NCBI GenBank assembly: GCA_009829735.1
Contig: CM020618.1
Coordinates: forward strand, 7,132,627-7,196,626
DNA length: 64,000 bases
Direction: 5' to 3'
From: Pyropia yezoensis
Taxonomy: Eukaryota; Rhodophyta; Bangiophyceae; Bangiales; Bangiaceae
Shown in pieces: positions 33,128-42,753 of the stretch. Every line of letters begins with the position of its first letter. The first letter of the stretch is position 1. A program made the translations under genes and the position numbers. A model generated the notes under the pieces. The model was not told the DNA's origin and searched no databases. It worked only from the letters and a program-made list of their open reading frames with translations.

Positions 33128-36100
33128 TCAGCCCCGTGAGCCCCTTCTTCGCGCACGCGGCCGACGGTAGCTGCCGCCACGACCGCGGCCGCGGCCGCCC
33201 CTCAGTGCATACCCTCGCCCCTGCCCACGGTCATTAAAGTGCATACCCACGTCAGTGTACGAGGCGCCACCGCTTGGGGCCCGCCCCGCGGGAAGGACTG
33301 CCGCACGAAACAGGTGAACACTGTCCTGATTAAGTTGCGGCTGCTGCCAAGCGTCTGCCGACCCGCCACCAAAGCCACCCGACGCGCTCCCTCCCCTGCT
33401 GCTGCCGCTGCCCAGTCCCCCCCCGCTTCCCATCAAGCCGCCACGAATGGAACCACCGCCACTACCGCTGCCACCGCCACCCCTGGCGCTGCCACCAAAG
33501 CCACCGCCACCCAGCCCACCGCCTCCACGGCCATTTGCGGCCGCCCCAAACTGAGCCAACGGCGGCAAGCCACCAAAGCGCATACCGCCGCGGCCCCCAG
33601 CCGGGGCGGGAGCTCCTGCCGCCGCCGCCGCTGCTCCTACCGGACGAGCACGGATTGGCACGGCACGCGCAAGACGGCCACCAAGGTCCTCGAGGTCAAG
33701 CCCGCCCCCGCCGCCACCGCGGCCGCCGACCATACCACCGCCTCGCCCACGCCCGCGAGCAGGACCAGCTGCAGCCACCGCACCGCGGCCGCGGTCGCGG
33801 CCGCGACCCCGTGGGTTACCACGAGACGGCATAGAGTCGACCCCAATGGACTGTAATGTGTGGGCGTACCGCCGGTCACACCATATGCATCCGCGGGTCA
33901 TGGCGTCTTGCCCGCGGGGAAGGGCCGAAGCCGTCCACATCAGTTGAAGCAGGGATGCGCCTTGACATGTCGGCGTGGGGCACGTGGCAGCGGCAGCTTC
34001 CACAGCCGTGATACATCGCGGAAAGAAGTAGACAGTACAGTTGGGGGAGGCGCAGGCTACGCGCCAGCCGCGGCTGCCACCAGCCGCTTGACGCAGCGCC
34101 ATCGCCGAACCACACGTGCCACATGTCGCCACGGAAGGAGAAGCTGCGCCCCCGTTGGACCCCGACCCAGTCGCCAGGGCGCAGTTGGCATGTGTGCACG
34201 TGAAGCAACGAAATGAGCTCTCAGCAAACGTAGGGTTGTCGGCCGCGTCTTGGGGGGGATGACTAAAGCAATACGGGCATACATAGTGTGAGGTATTCCG
34301 CTCAGTGTTGGTGACAGTCAGGGTCTGGAAGTTACAGATGGGACACACGTGGTCGTGAGCGTCCAGGTTTCCGTGAAAGGGAAGCATGTGGGACGCCGCA
34401 CAGGTGGCGCAGTACAGCGCCCGGTCACGTCGGGAGGACCCCGCAGCGGTAGGACCGTACTTCAACGCCGCCACCCCCCCACAATCCCCACAAGTGGAAA
34501 AGTTGACCCGGTGCGTCCGCCACTCAGCGGCCGAAAAAGAGGACAGGTGGTTAGAGATGGCCGCCTCCATCTCCGCCGCATGCGTTCGCAGCGACTCATA
34601 CAGGGCAGAATAGGCACCCAGCGCATCAACAATCATGGGTGACTGCGCCACCTCCCCTGATGCAATGCGCTTCATGGCCGCCTCTTGTCGGGCACGCTCC
34701 GTCGGCCTTGCCAAGTGCACCTCCACAGCCTCACAGCCATCAACGAGAGCCAGTCCCAGCGGCAGCGGCTCAAAGCGACCCGTGGCACCAGGCAGCTTGC
34801 GCACGTAGTTCCGGTCCTGCACCTTCTTGACGTGCTCCGCAATAGTCGCATCCGTACCAATGCCATGGCGGTCCATCAAAGAGATGAGGTCACTCTCTGA
34901 CAAAAGTGGCGGCGGCTCTGTGCTGCTCTCCCGAAGCAAAAGTGACCGCACAACGGCCGGCTGCCCAACGCGGTACGCAGGCATCTCAGTATCAGCCCAG
35001 CGCTGGTAATGGAAGACGTCCAAAAAGCCCCGGTGCTCGACAATGAGCCCTTTGGCGGTAAAAGGCTCAACACCCACTTTGGCATTCACCACCGTCTCAG
35101 CACCAATAGCGTCGACCGAACAGGAGGCCAAAAACCGCCGTGCCACATACTCGTACACCCGCGCCTCGTTCCCCGACAAGGAGCCAGGTTGCGCCACCTT
35201 GGTAGGGTGAATTGGCGGATGTGCCGCGTCGTCATGAGGCCCGTCTCGCGGCCAGTCAAACTGGACAATGTCGTAGTCTTCGGGCAGCGGGCCCGGCCCG
35301 TGGCCACCACGATTTTCGTTGGCAAGCAGGCGAGTAGCAAAGTGACCCCATTGGGCATGGCTCGACTGCTCAGCGACCAGCGCCCGCAGGTCGATCGCCC
35401 GGGAGAACTTGTCCGTCTCGGTTCGCGGGTAGGAAATGAAGCCCGACGTGTAAAGCTTTTCCGCAATCTCCATGACCAGGTGAGAAGACAGATGAAGCTT
35501 CCGGCTGGCCTCCTTCTGCAGCTCAACGGTGGCAAGCGGGAGAGGCTTCCAACGGCGACGTTGGTTCTTTCGCACCCCCGTCACGTGTGCGCGAGGCACA
35601 TCATCGGGAGTTCCGGCCATCGCATCCTCCACGCACGCCTCGTACAAGACGCTGGCCACGTACTGGTCAAATATACGGCCGCGGTCCCACGTGAAGGGGA
35701 TGACCCCAGTCGCGGGCGCAGCTGCAGCCAGCCCTAGGTCAATTACGTAAAAGGGCACACGGATGAAGTTGCGAATGGTCAGGTAGCGGTCAACGACGAG
35801 CCCAAGCGTCGGAAATTGGCACGGCCCATAAGACACGAGCTTGAACTCCGATGCGTCGGCGCGGCTGTCCGAAAACCGGTTCTGGATCCGCCCGGTCAGA
35901 AGCCGCGTGAATGCCGCACCCGACCGGAGGTCAATCTCCTGGCGGGCGGCCACCATCGCCACCACCCGCTGGTTGAGGACGTCCAAGTTTGCCAGCGAGT
36001 GTAGAATCTCAGCGGTGGTGATGGCGGAGAAACGGGCGCGCCGCACGTTAATGTTCGGACGGGTCTCCTGGACGACGGACGCGACGTCTGCTGCAATCTT

Positions 36101-36514
36101 TTCCCCCTCAGAGTCGCCGTCAAGCCACAGCACCAGCGCCATGCAGTCCCTGGCCTCATCTTGGAGGGTGCGGACGAGAGGCATCTTTTCCTCTGGCGGC
36201 CCGCACTGAATGCTTGACACGGACCGGTCCAGCAACACCGATGGGTCACAGGAGCTCCATACCCGGTACCGGGCTTCAAAGTCCTGCTCAAACAGGTGGC
36301 CTGTCACGGACGTGAAGACCAGGGTGACCGTCTCATTCGGGGAAGTGGAGATGGACGCGATGGGCGCCGACGTCTCAAACTCAAACACATGGTTGTACTG
36401 CGACTGCCCCGGCCGACGGCGAGACGCGTTGACACCTCCTTGACAGACTGCGTCGACCAGCTGGCGCGCCGCCGACGGCTTCTCCGCAACACACAACACC
36501 CGCTTGTTCACCAT
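33128..36514 (-). CDS. TOP3B: DNA topoisomerase III, beta-like, with RGG-rich C-terminus
   Basis: Type IA topoisomerase: cuts one strand through a 5'-phosphotyrosine and passes another. Start ATG 36512-36514 (MVNKRVLCVAEKPSA), 1128 residues, no intron. The Toprim domain has VAEKPSA and the acidic LWLDGDSEGEK (about 129-139). The active-site Tyr is in FISYPRTETD, about residue 362. Cys-pair zinc motifs follow (CGDCGG, CATC, CPIC, CPYC, CGTCG, CPTPTC), then a Gly/Arg tail with many RGR/RGG units from about residue 910. Zinc fingers plus an RGG box are typical of the beta paralogue, which also acts on RNA; the alpha paralogue usually carries GRF fingers. The tail is longer than usual. It converges with the reductase gene, with 174 bp between the stops. 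Confidence 0.92.
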   Translation of the reverse strand: MVNKRVLCVAEKPSAARQLVDAVCQGGVNASRRRPGQSQYNHVFEFETSAPIASISTSPNETVTLVFTSVTGHLFEQDFEARYRVWSSCDPSVLLDRSVSSIQCGPPEEKMPLVRTLQDEARDCMALVLWLDGDSEGEKIAADVASVVQETRPNINVRRARFSAITTAEILHSLANLDVLNQRVVAMVAARQEIDLRSGAAFTRLLTGRIQNRFSDSRADASEFKLVSYGPCQFPTLGLVVDRYLTIRNFIRVPFYVIDLGLAAAAPATGVIPFTWDRGRIFDQYVASVLYEACVEDAMAGTPDDVPRAHVTGVRKNQRRRWKPLPLATVELQKEASRKLHLSSHLVMEIAEKLYTSGFISYPRTETDKFSRAIDLRALVAEQSSHAQWGHFATRLLANENRGGHGPGPLPEDYDIVQFDWPRDGPHDDAAHPPIHPTKVAQPGSLSGNEARVYEYVARRFLASCSVDAIGAETVVNAKVGVEPFTAKGLIVEHRGFLDVFHYQRWADTEMPAYRVGQPAVVRSLLLRESSTEPPPLLSESDLISLMDRHGIGTDATIAEHVKKVQDRNYVRKLPGATGRFEPLPLGLALVDGCEAVEVHLARPTERARQEAAMKRIASGEVAQSPMIVDALGAYSALYESLRTHAAEMEAAISNHLSSFSAAEWRTHRVNFSTCGDCGGVAALKYGPTAAGSSRRDRALYCATCAASHMLPFHGNLDAHDHVCPICNFQTLTVTNTERNTSHYVCPYCFSHPPQDAADNPTFAESSFRCFTCTHANCALATGSGSNGGAASPSVATCGTCGSAMALRQAAGGSRGWRVACASPNCTVYFFPRCITAVEAAAATCPTPTCQGASLLQLMWTASALPRGQDAMTRGCIWCDRRYAHTLQSIGVDSMPSRGNPRGRGRDRGRGAVAAAGPARGRGRGGGMVGGRGGGGGGLDLEDLGGRLARAVPIRARPVGAAAAAAGAPAPAGGRGGMRFGGLPPLAQFGAAANGRGGGGLGGGGFGGSARGGGGSGSGGGSIRGGLMGSGGGLGSGSSRGGSASGGFGGGSADAWQQPQLNQDSVHLFRAAVLPAGRAPSGGASYTDVGMHFNDRGQGRGYALRGGRGRGRGGSYRRPRARRRGSRG

Positions 36515-37092
36515 AGGCTGCTGCTTGTCACCCACACGCCCTCCCACTCAATGGGGGCGGACGCCGTGCGAGATGGGGCAGGGGGGGGGGGGGGGTACAG
36601 AACAGGCCAAGGAATGGCGGGGGTGGCGCGCGCACAAAGCCACCGACTGCGACTTAGTGTCACAGGCAAAAGAAAGGACAAGGACACAACAAGCGGGCGG
36701 GAAAGAACAGTTGCGTCGCTGAGCGGACGTCGTCACTGCACCCCAGCACGACCATCATGGCATCTACATTATCATACATCACGCGAGCTTGCTTGCATGG
36801 CAGCCCCACGGATCCAACCTTCGAATGCAAACCGAAAGCATCCGAAGGCTCGCCGGAGGCCTGGAATGAAGCGGGCGATTGATCCTGATCAGAAACGTTT
36901 TATGCAAAAAAATGCCGAAAAAAGTATTACGGCGCTGAAAGCGGAGAGCACTGGGTTGGAGCAATGCATTGGTCAAGCTCGCGAAGTCTTTCGCCTGCAC
37001 AAGTCCCGATCGTGACAGCACACCGGACGGGTCTGTGCGGTGGCTTGATCCTCCTCTCTTCACGACTCTCGTATGTAACAGCCGCCCCCGCA
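36515..37092. other. upstream region of the topoisomerase gene
   Basis: It includes a 13-G run (36586-36595 area) close to the start codon and no recognisable gene. Probably 5' leader and promoter of the topoisomerase gene on the minus strand, then sequence leading to the second TIR element. Confidence 0.4.
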
Positions 37093-37669
37093 CAGCACAG
37101 CTTATCGCCTGTCAAACTTTTCTTGCTTTTTTGGGAAATTCTCGAGCAAAAACCTGCATAAAACCTGCATTGACCCCCCCTCAAGGCATCATAGACACCG
37201 CTTTTCCCCCCTCTTCTTGCTTTCTGCCTATAACAGCTCGGGCGATTGGTGGTCACCACCTCCCTTGGTATGACCGGAAGCGCACGAGGCAGGAGAGCAC
37301 TCTCGTGAAGCGCAAAGAAGCGACCGACCATCGCTGCACCTGGGTGCAATGTTTATACAATCGCGTTTAAAAACCGCGCAATCTCTCGCACTGGTTAAGC
37401 AAAAACCTGCGCGACGACAGCTTTCAAGGGTCTGCTTGGAAAAATCTCTCCACCTTGCTCGACATCTACGGCGTCCATTCTGACCAATGGAACGCTCTAT
37501 CCAGCAAACAGCAGCGCCACCGCTGTTGTCATTGGTTGACAGAACACCGACAGCGGCCGTCGTGTCGGTCATCCTGGGGGAGATTCTTTGGCCTCAGCCC
37601 ATCCCCTCGATCAGAAAAGCAAAGTTCTGCTCGAGCCGTTCATTTTCGTGCTCGAGCAGAGCAAGAATT
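37093..37669 (-). mobile_element. small TIR element (MITE-like), copy 2, one end missing
   Basis: Inverted relative to 21109-21751. It starts CAGCACAGCTTATCGCC, matching the inverted right end of copy 1, and follows it with scattered substitutions to GCAAGAATT at 37669, where similarity stops. The 66 bp equivalent to 21109-21174, including the other terminal repeat, are gone. Confidence 0.7.
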
Positions 37670-37795
37670 CCGCGGGGGAAGATGCACAGCCGTTCCCCTT
37701 CCTTTTTTTAATTTTTATACTTTATGCGCGCAGGTCACCCACCTCGGAGGCGCGCGCGGGTGGCAGCCGCCGCACGAATGGTGCGCGTTCGACAG

Positions 37796-39289
37796 CTAGT
37801 GTCTATTCTACTGCACATTCGCTTTAAAAGAGGCGGCCTCGAGCCTCAAATGAGGCTCCCCCCGGATCACCGGAAATCGCCGATTTTGACACGTCTGACA
37901 AAGAAGAGGCTGTCGGTACCCGCCCCAGACAGCTTCCGCTCCGCCTGCAGGCCCCCCTGGCCACCTCCCTCCGCTTCTCTCCCGCTAGGGACACTCCCCA
38001 CCCCCTCCCCTTCCCTTTGTGCGGCGGGGACTGGCTGCGGCGTGGGCGGCGGGGGCGGGGGCGGCAGCGGCGGCGGTGGGAACGACGGATCCAGCATACC
38101 ACCCGTTGACCGCGTACGGGAAAATGCGCCCCGGCCGTGCCGGTTTGCCAGGCCGATGGGCAAAAACAGGTCTCGTGGGGCGGCGTGAAAGGTTACAGGG
38201 TCGCACGAGGGCGGGAAAGTCCCGAACGCGGCTGCTGGGAGACCGCCGGCAGGCAGGCCGCGTTAGAGGGGTATGGGGGGGGCGGCAGGAGTACATGTGG
38301 AGAGACGGAGGGGGGGGGGGGAGAAGCAGGAAAAGGAGGAGTGGGGTGGGTCTGTGGCGAGGGCGGCGCGTGAAAGACTGGACCCGCTCATGCGCGACGC
38401 AGATGCCGCGGTTCGCGGCCGTGCTCGTCCCAAACCACAGTGAGGACGCCTCCAGCCTCTCCCCCTCGCCTCCAGCGGTGGAGAAACGCCTTTGTCGCCG
38501 ATCCCTCCTGTGGGGCGCCTGCCAAGAGTGCCTACGGCCGCGGCAGTGGCGGCTGCTGCGAAAGGTCGGCAGCAGGAGCGGCGGCGGCGCTCGTCTGCCA
38601 GCGTGGAGGTGAGGCCGTCCCTGGAGGGGGACGTGGGCGTGACGTGTCACCGCGTCTGCGCGAGCGTGTTGGGTCTGCACGAGGCCTTGGCAGTTGGTTG
38701 GCGGGGGGGTGCCACAGCTGGAGCGGGGGAGGCGGGGGGGAGGGGCCATGGTGTGCTTGCACCGCGCAGGCGAGCGGGCGGGGAGAGAGAAATAGGCGAT
38801 GCAGGCATGGAGTAGCACACAAGGGTGGCGACTGTGGCAGGCGTAGCCGACGGTCGCGCCTCTCCCTGTGGTGTAGGACAGGAAACAAGAGGGAGTATCG
38901 GGGGAGGTTGGCTTCGACAAAAAGGAAGAATGATGCAAACGGAGGCACTGGGAAAGGGTACACGCACGGCGGGTGGGGAAGACTGCAGAGACGGGCAAAA
39001 GGAAGTAGAAACTGCTCTTGTGGATGGCCTGCTGGACTGTCTCTACAGTGGTCGTTGCCACGACGGAACGCGCGTCTGCGGCGCGGAAAAAAGTCGCCGA
39101 CCGATGACTTTTTGTCGTCCTTGGGGTCCTGCAGTTTCCTCCAAGGGCAAACTGACTGCGCTGAGTCCATTTCTGGCGTCAAAAGCCTTCTCCGATGAGC
39201 GGAAGACCTCGAAAAAAACACGGCGCTCAAAAAACACCTCAAATGAGGCGAATCGCCTCAAATGAGGCGGTCAATAGAATAGACATTAG
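37796..39289. mobile_element. candidate non-autonomous DNA element with inverted ends and subterminal palindromes
   Basis: The ends are inverted repeats: CTAGTGTCTATTCTACTG at 37796-37813 and, reversed, CTAATGTCTATTCTATTG at 39272-39289 (16 of 18 match). Just inside lie palindromes GCCTCAAATGAGGC (37843-37856), CCTCAAATGAGG (39237-39248) and CGCCTCAAATGAGGCG (39254-39269). The 1.4-kb interior shows no transposase. No target-site duplication is clear. Confidence 0.5.
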
Positions 39290-39299
39290 GGCCACTCAT

Positions 39300-39470
39300 G
39301 CGCACCCCCCCCCCTCGGCCCCCCTCCTGCGCACCCCTCTGGAACAACCAGCGCGGGGGGGATCGCGCAGGCAACGACCCCCGCCCCCGCCCCCACCCCC
39401 ACCCCCACCACCATCGCCACCGCCACCCCCACCCCCACCGCCATCGCCATGACCTTCGCCGCTGCGTCCG
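39300..39470. repeat. CCCCCA/CCCCCG/CCATCG microsatellite
   Basis: Imperfect hexamer repeats, clearest at 39380-39450. The minus strand reads as Val/Gly repeats (AVGVGVAVAMVVGVGVGAG) inside a 319-codon frame (40245-39286) that I do not consider supported. Confidence 0.7.
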
Positions 39471-40199
39471 TCCCTTCCGCCGCCAACGCCGCCTGCTGCC
39501 CCCGTGACCGCTGCCGCCACCCATTGTCGCCGTTTCTGTTGGCGCACCGCCTCCCCCCTCGCCGGCGGGCTTGCCCCGCCGGCACCATCCGACGCCGCCG
39601 TTCGTCGTAAGACCGGCGGCGTCGCCCGCTTCGGCGGGTGGGTGGGGAGGCGAGGGGACGCGTCACCACGGCGGTGCTTTGGGTTCCTGCGGTGCCAGCG
39701 GGGGTGGTGGCGGTAGCGGCAGATGCACCCCACCACGCGACGGTGCCTGCTGCCGCGCCTGCGACGCGGCCGGGCTGCCGCGGCTGCCGTCGCTGCCGTC
39801 GCCCCCACGCCGTCCCCCTGCCGGGTCCACCCCTGCCATCACACGGCTTCTGAACGTTAAATGGTGGTGGGAGGGGGCCAAGCATCACCACGCGGCCACC
39901 CTTGACGAGGGTGGCCATTGCGTCCGGCGCCGTGAGGCGACGGGGTGTGGGGTACGGCCGTGCCGCCGGCGGCGATGACGGTCGCCGCGACCATCTCGAC
40001 CGCGTTGCTTTGTGAGAAGCGACAGTCTTACGGTACGTGTGAGGGACGCTTTTCTTGGTGTGTGCGTCCGCGTGCGACGGGATGTGCGAGCGCTGAGACA
40101 TTTGCTCGGCGGACACCATGCACCTTGAGGGTCCTTGACTGCGAGGCATGCATCTGACGCGTCTTCGTGTTCTCGCTGTCGAGTTGTTCATGTGTGCTT

Positions 40200-40640
40200 T
40201 GTATTGCGCGTTCTGTTCTGCCTGCTCTGCCCCTCCTCCGCCCACGCTCTTACTACGTGTTTCTTGCTTGCCCTGGTTCCCCTCTGCACGTGCAACCCGC
40301 CGAATGCATTGTCCTTTGCTTTGGCGCGCCCCTGCCCGTTCTCACCGTGTGTTGTTTTGGTTGTGTTTGGCTGGTCGTCTTCATCGTCTGTTCCACCTGC
40401 TCTACCTCCCCCCTGCTCGCGCTCTTCTTCCGGTACGTTCTTTCGTGCTTTCTCTCGTTCCCCTCTGCTTGAACATTTCTCCACTGTATGCTCTGACGTC
40501 TGCTTTGGCGCCCCCTTGCCCGCACTCACCACTCTTTTGTTTGGCATGTCTTGTCTTTGCTCTCCTTATCCTTGCTCTGTCTCCACTCTACTCTGTTCAT
40601 CTCTTTTCTGTGGTCATGCATGCTTAACAACATGCATGCC
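40200..40640. repeat. pyrimidine-rich tract with a diverged ~190-bp tandem duplication
   Basis: The segments starting near 40218 and 40405 align in order: CTGCTCT, GCTCTT, GGTTCCCCTCTGC versus CGTTCCCCTCTGC, CTTTGCTTTGGCGC versus CTGCTTTGGCGC, TTGCCCGCACTCACC versus CTGCCCGTTCTCACC. The plus strand is T/C-rich throughout and reads as hydrophobic Cys/Leu frames, which I do not count as genes. Confidence 0.55.
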
Positions 40641-41039
40641 CCATGCTCCCCGCCCCGCTCAAGTAAAAGCGCTCGTGCGCTGGGGCGGGGCGGGTCACGC
40701 CTCTGGCGCCCGTGCCAGGTGCGCCTTATTTCTCCTTAGTCTTGTCAGTACGTTCCGTTCTTAAAAAAAAATGCCGGGACTTGGCGGGGGCAGGATGCCC
40801 CCGCCAGCCCTTGGTCATAAAAACGGCTGGGACTTCGCGGCCGCATGATGCCCCCGCCGGCCCAGTTTCAATAAATGGTCCATCATGTTGTTCCTTTGGC
40901 GCCCGACGTCCTCCAAGAGAGCCACGACGGCATCGGCTGACACCGTACTCCGTGTCGTCCAGAGGCCGATCTGGGCACGACTCCTCCCATCTGACCACGC
41001 GAGATCCCAATTTGGGCACGTTTCAGCCCAATCTGCGGG
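40641..41039. other. no gene recognised
   Basis: A short imperfect repeat is present: GCCGGGACTTGGCGGGGGCAG near 40772 and GCTGGGACTTCGCGGCCGCA near 40826, each followed by ATGCCCCCGCC. Nothing else stands out. Confidence 0.4.
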
Positions 41040-41500
41040 CTCGGGCGCGGATTCGGCCTCGGCACACCGCGCTGCTGCAGACGACCATCCGCACCGCCCT
41101 CCGCGGGTGCAGCGTCATCACCATTGCGCACCGGCTGTCGGCGATTGCCGACTATGACCGGGTGCTGGTGCTGTCGGACGGGCACGTTGCCGACTTTGAC
41201 GCGCCGTCGGCGCTGCTCGCGCTGCCGGCCAGCCTGCTGCGGCAGCTGGTCGACGCGCTCGGCAAGGCGGGAGCGGCGTCATTTGAACGCCTCGTCGCGC
41301 TCGCCGACGAGAACCGCCGGTCGGGGGGGGGGGACGCCGTCAACGTGCGGCGGTACGTGGAGCTCGCCGGCGCCGCGGCGGTGTATGAGGGGGCCGCTGA
41401 TCCCCATCCCGCGCCAGGCCGTCTTAGAGGACGGCGCCCAGGTGGATCGCCCCCACCCAGCGGCCGCGGCATGCGGCTGTACCGAAGGCCACCACCATGA
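41040..41500 (+). pseudogene. ABC transporter fragment: C-terminal end of a nucleotide-binding domain
   Basis: The frame reads TTIRTALRGCSVITIAHRLSAIADYDRVLVLSDGHVADFDAPSALLALPASLLRQLV. This has the H-loop His (ITIAHRL) and the DRVLVLSDGHVADFD end typical of the second NBD of ABCC (MRP-type) full transporters. Walker A, signature and Walker B motifs are not found upstream in the preceding 2 kb, and the match begins abruptly near 41070. It is either the last exon of a gene with a large intron or, more likely, a relic captured by rearrangement. Confidence 0.6.
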
Positions 41501-42753
41501 TGCGGTGGAGGGGGCATCCGGCGGCGGCGGTGAGGAGCTCCAAGTCCCTTCGCAGGCCCCGGCGGTCCGCTTCGGCAGCCGACGCTGCTGTGGTTACCCG
41601 GTGGGGAGGCTCCACCTTGGCTGGCCAAGCAAGTAAACACCGTCTGGCTCCGACACATCTTGTTCGTGCCTTGGTATGTCGACCCACTCACCACACCCAA
41701 GACGCGTGCTCTGTTGTTTGAGGTGCTTGCTTCCGGTGTCCCCAGTTGGGATATCGGCAGTATTCGTCCTCCTTCCCTCACCCGGGGTTGGTGGTTGGGA
41801 GTACTGCTACCGGGGGGGAGGAGCGTCCGGCGAGAGACCGCTACCACCACCGGTACCGCCCCTCCCAGCAAGAAATTTGTCACCCCCGCCGCCGTCGGCG
41901 GGTTGAATCTTCTCGTCGTCGTCTGTTCCCGCACACGTAACAACGCCAGCCTCGGGCCCACCAAAGGCAAACGCCTGAACAGCGCAGGAAAGGACGAGGT
42001 AGAGGCTGTCACAGGCAGCCAGGTCCGCTGCCACGTAAAGTTCACGAGTACCCAAGATGGGTCGGCACGGGACGAGAGAACCCTCATCATACCGCGGTCC
42101 CTCCCAGGGGGAGGGAGAGGGAGGGGGTGGGGGGGGTGGGGGGCGTAGGGGGAGAGGATCAGGCGGCGTGGGGGCACGGTAGGCGGGGTAAAGCAAATGT
42201 TGTATGTGTCGTCCCTCTCTGTGAGTTATACCCACCAGGTGACCCCCGGTTGGCCGCGATCTTTCCCCAGCGCGCAACAGCGGCTTCACAACCCCCCGGG
42301 TGGGTGCGGCAGCGGCGGCGGCGCCCCCCACCCACGCTCCCTCCTCCCGCTCCTCCAAGCACACACAGGCAGCGCGGCGGAGAAGGTCACGAGCAGCACC
42401 ACCAGCGCCACCTCGGCCCCCGTCACCAGCCGGAACCGGTGCAGCGTCAGCCGTAGCGCTGCCCCCGTCCTCCTCTCCGTCACCCCCATCGTGAGGACCG
42501 CCGCCACTACACCCCCCTACTCCCGTGACGACGGCAACGACGGCGAGCCACACGGCCAGAGACCCCCCTCCCCCCCCTCCTGAGAACGCCGCCCCCATCA
42601 ACCCCTTGGATAGCTCAAACGCTGGCACCAGCATCCCGACCACCGCCCCGCGGTCGGCCGAGGCCCAGGCGGCGAGGGCACCCTCCAGCGACAGACTGCC
42701 GCCCCGAATGATCGCCGGGGTTGTCCAGCTACCCGCCGTCTGCGGCCCCCGCA
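41501..42753. other. no recognised gene
   Basis: A minus frame (42757-41807) begins within 10 bp of the end of the NTPase-like gene and contains a possible hydrophobic part (SLAVWLAVVAVVTGVGG), but also long Pro and Gly runs. No domain seen; unsupported as a gene. Confidence 0.4.

Noticed and set aside
37985-39061. 358-codon minus frame inside the candidate TIR element
   Set aside because: No ATG at its head, no transposase motif, Pro/Arg/His-rich composition; not taken as the element's gene.
39286-40245. 319-codon minus frame with Val/Gly repeats
   Set aside because: Half is translated microsatellite; the rest has no recognisable domain.
40135-40764. Hydrophobic Cys/Leu-rich frames suggesting membrane proteins
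   Set aside because: All three plus frames are equally hydrophobic because the strand is T/C-rich; a composition artefact.
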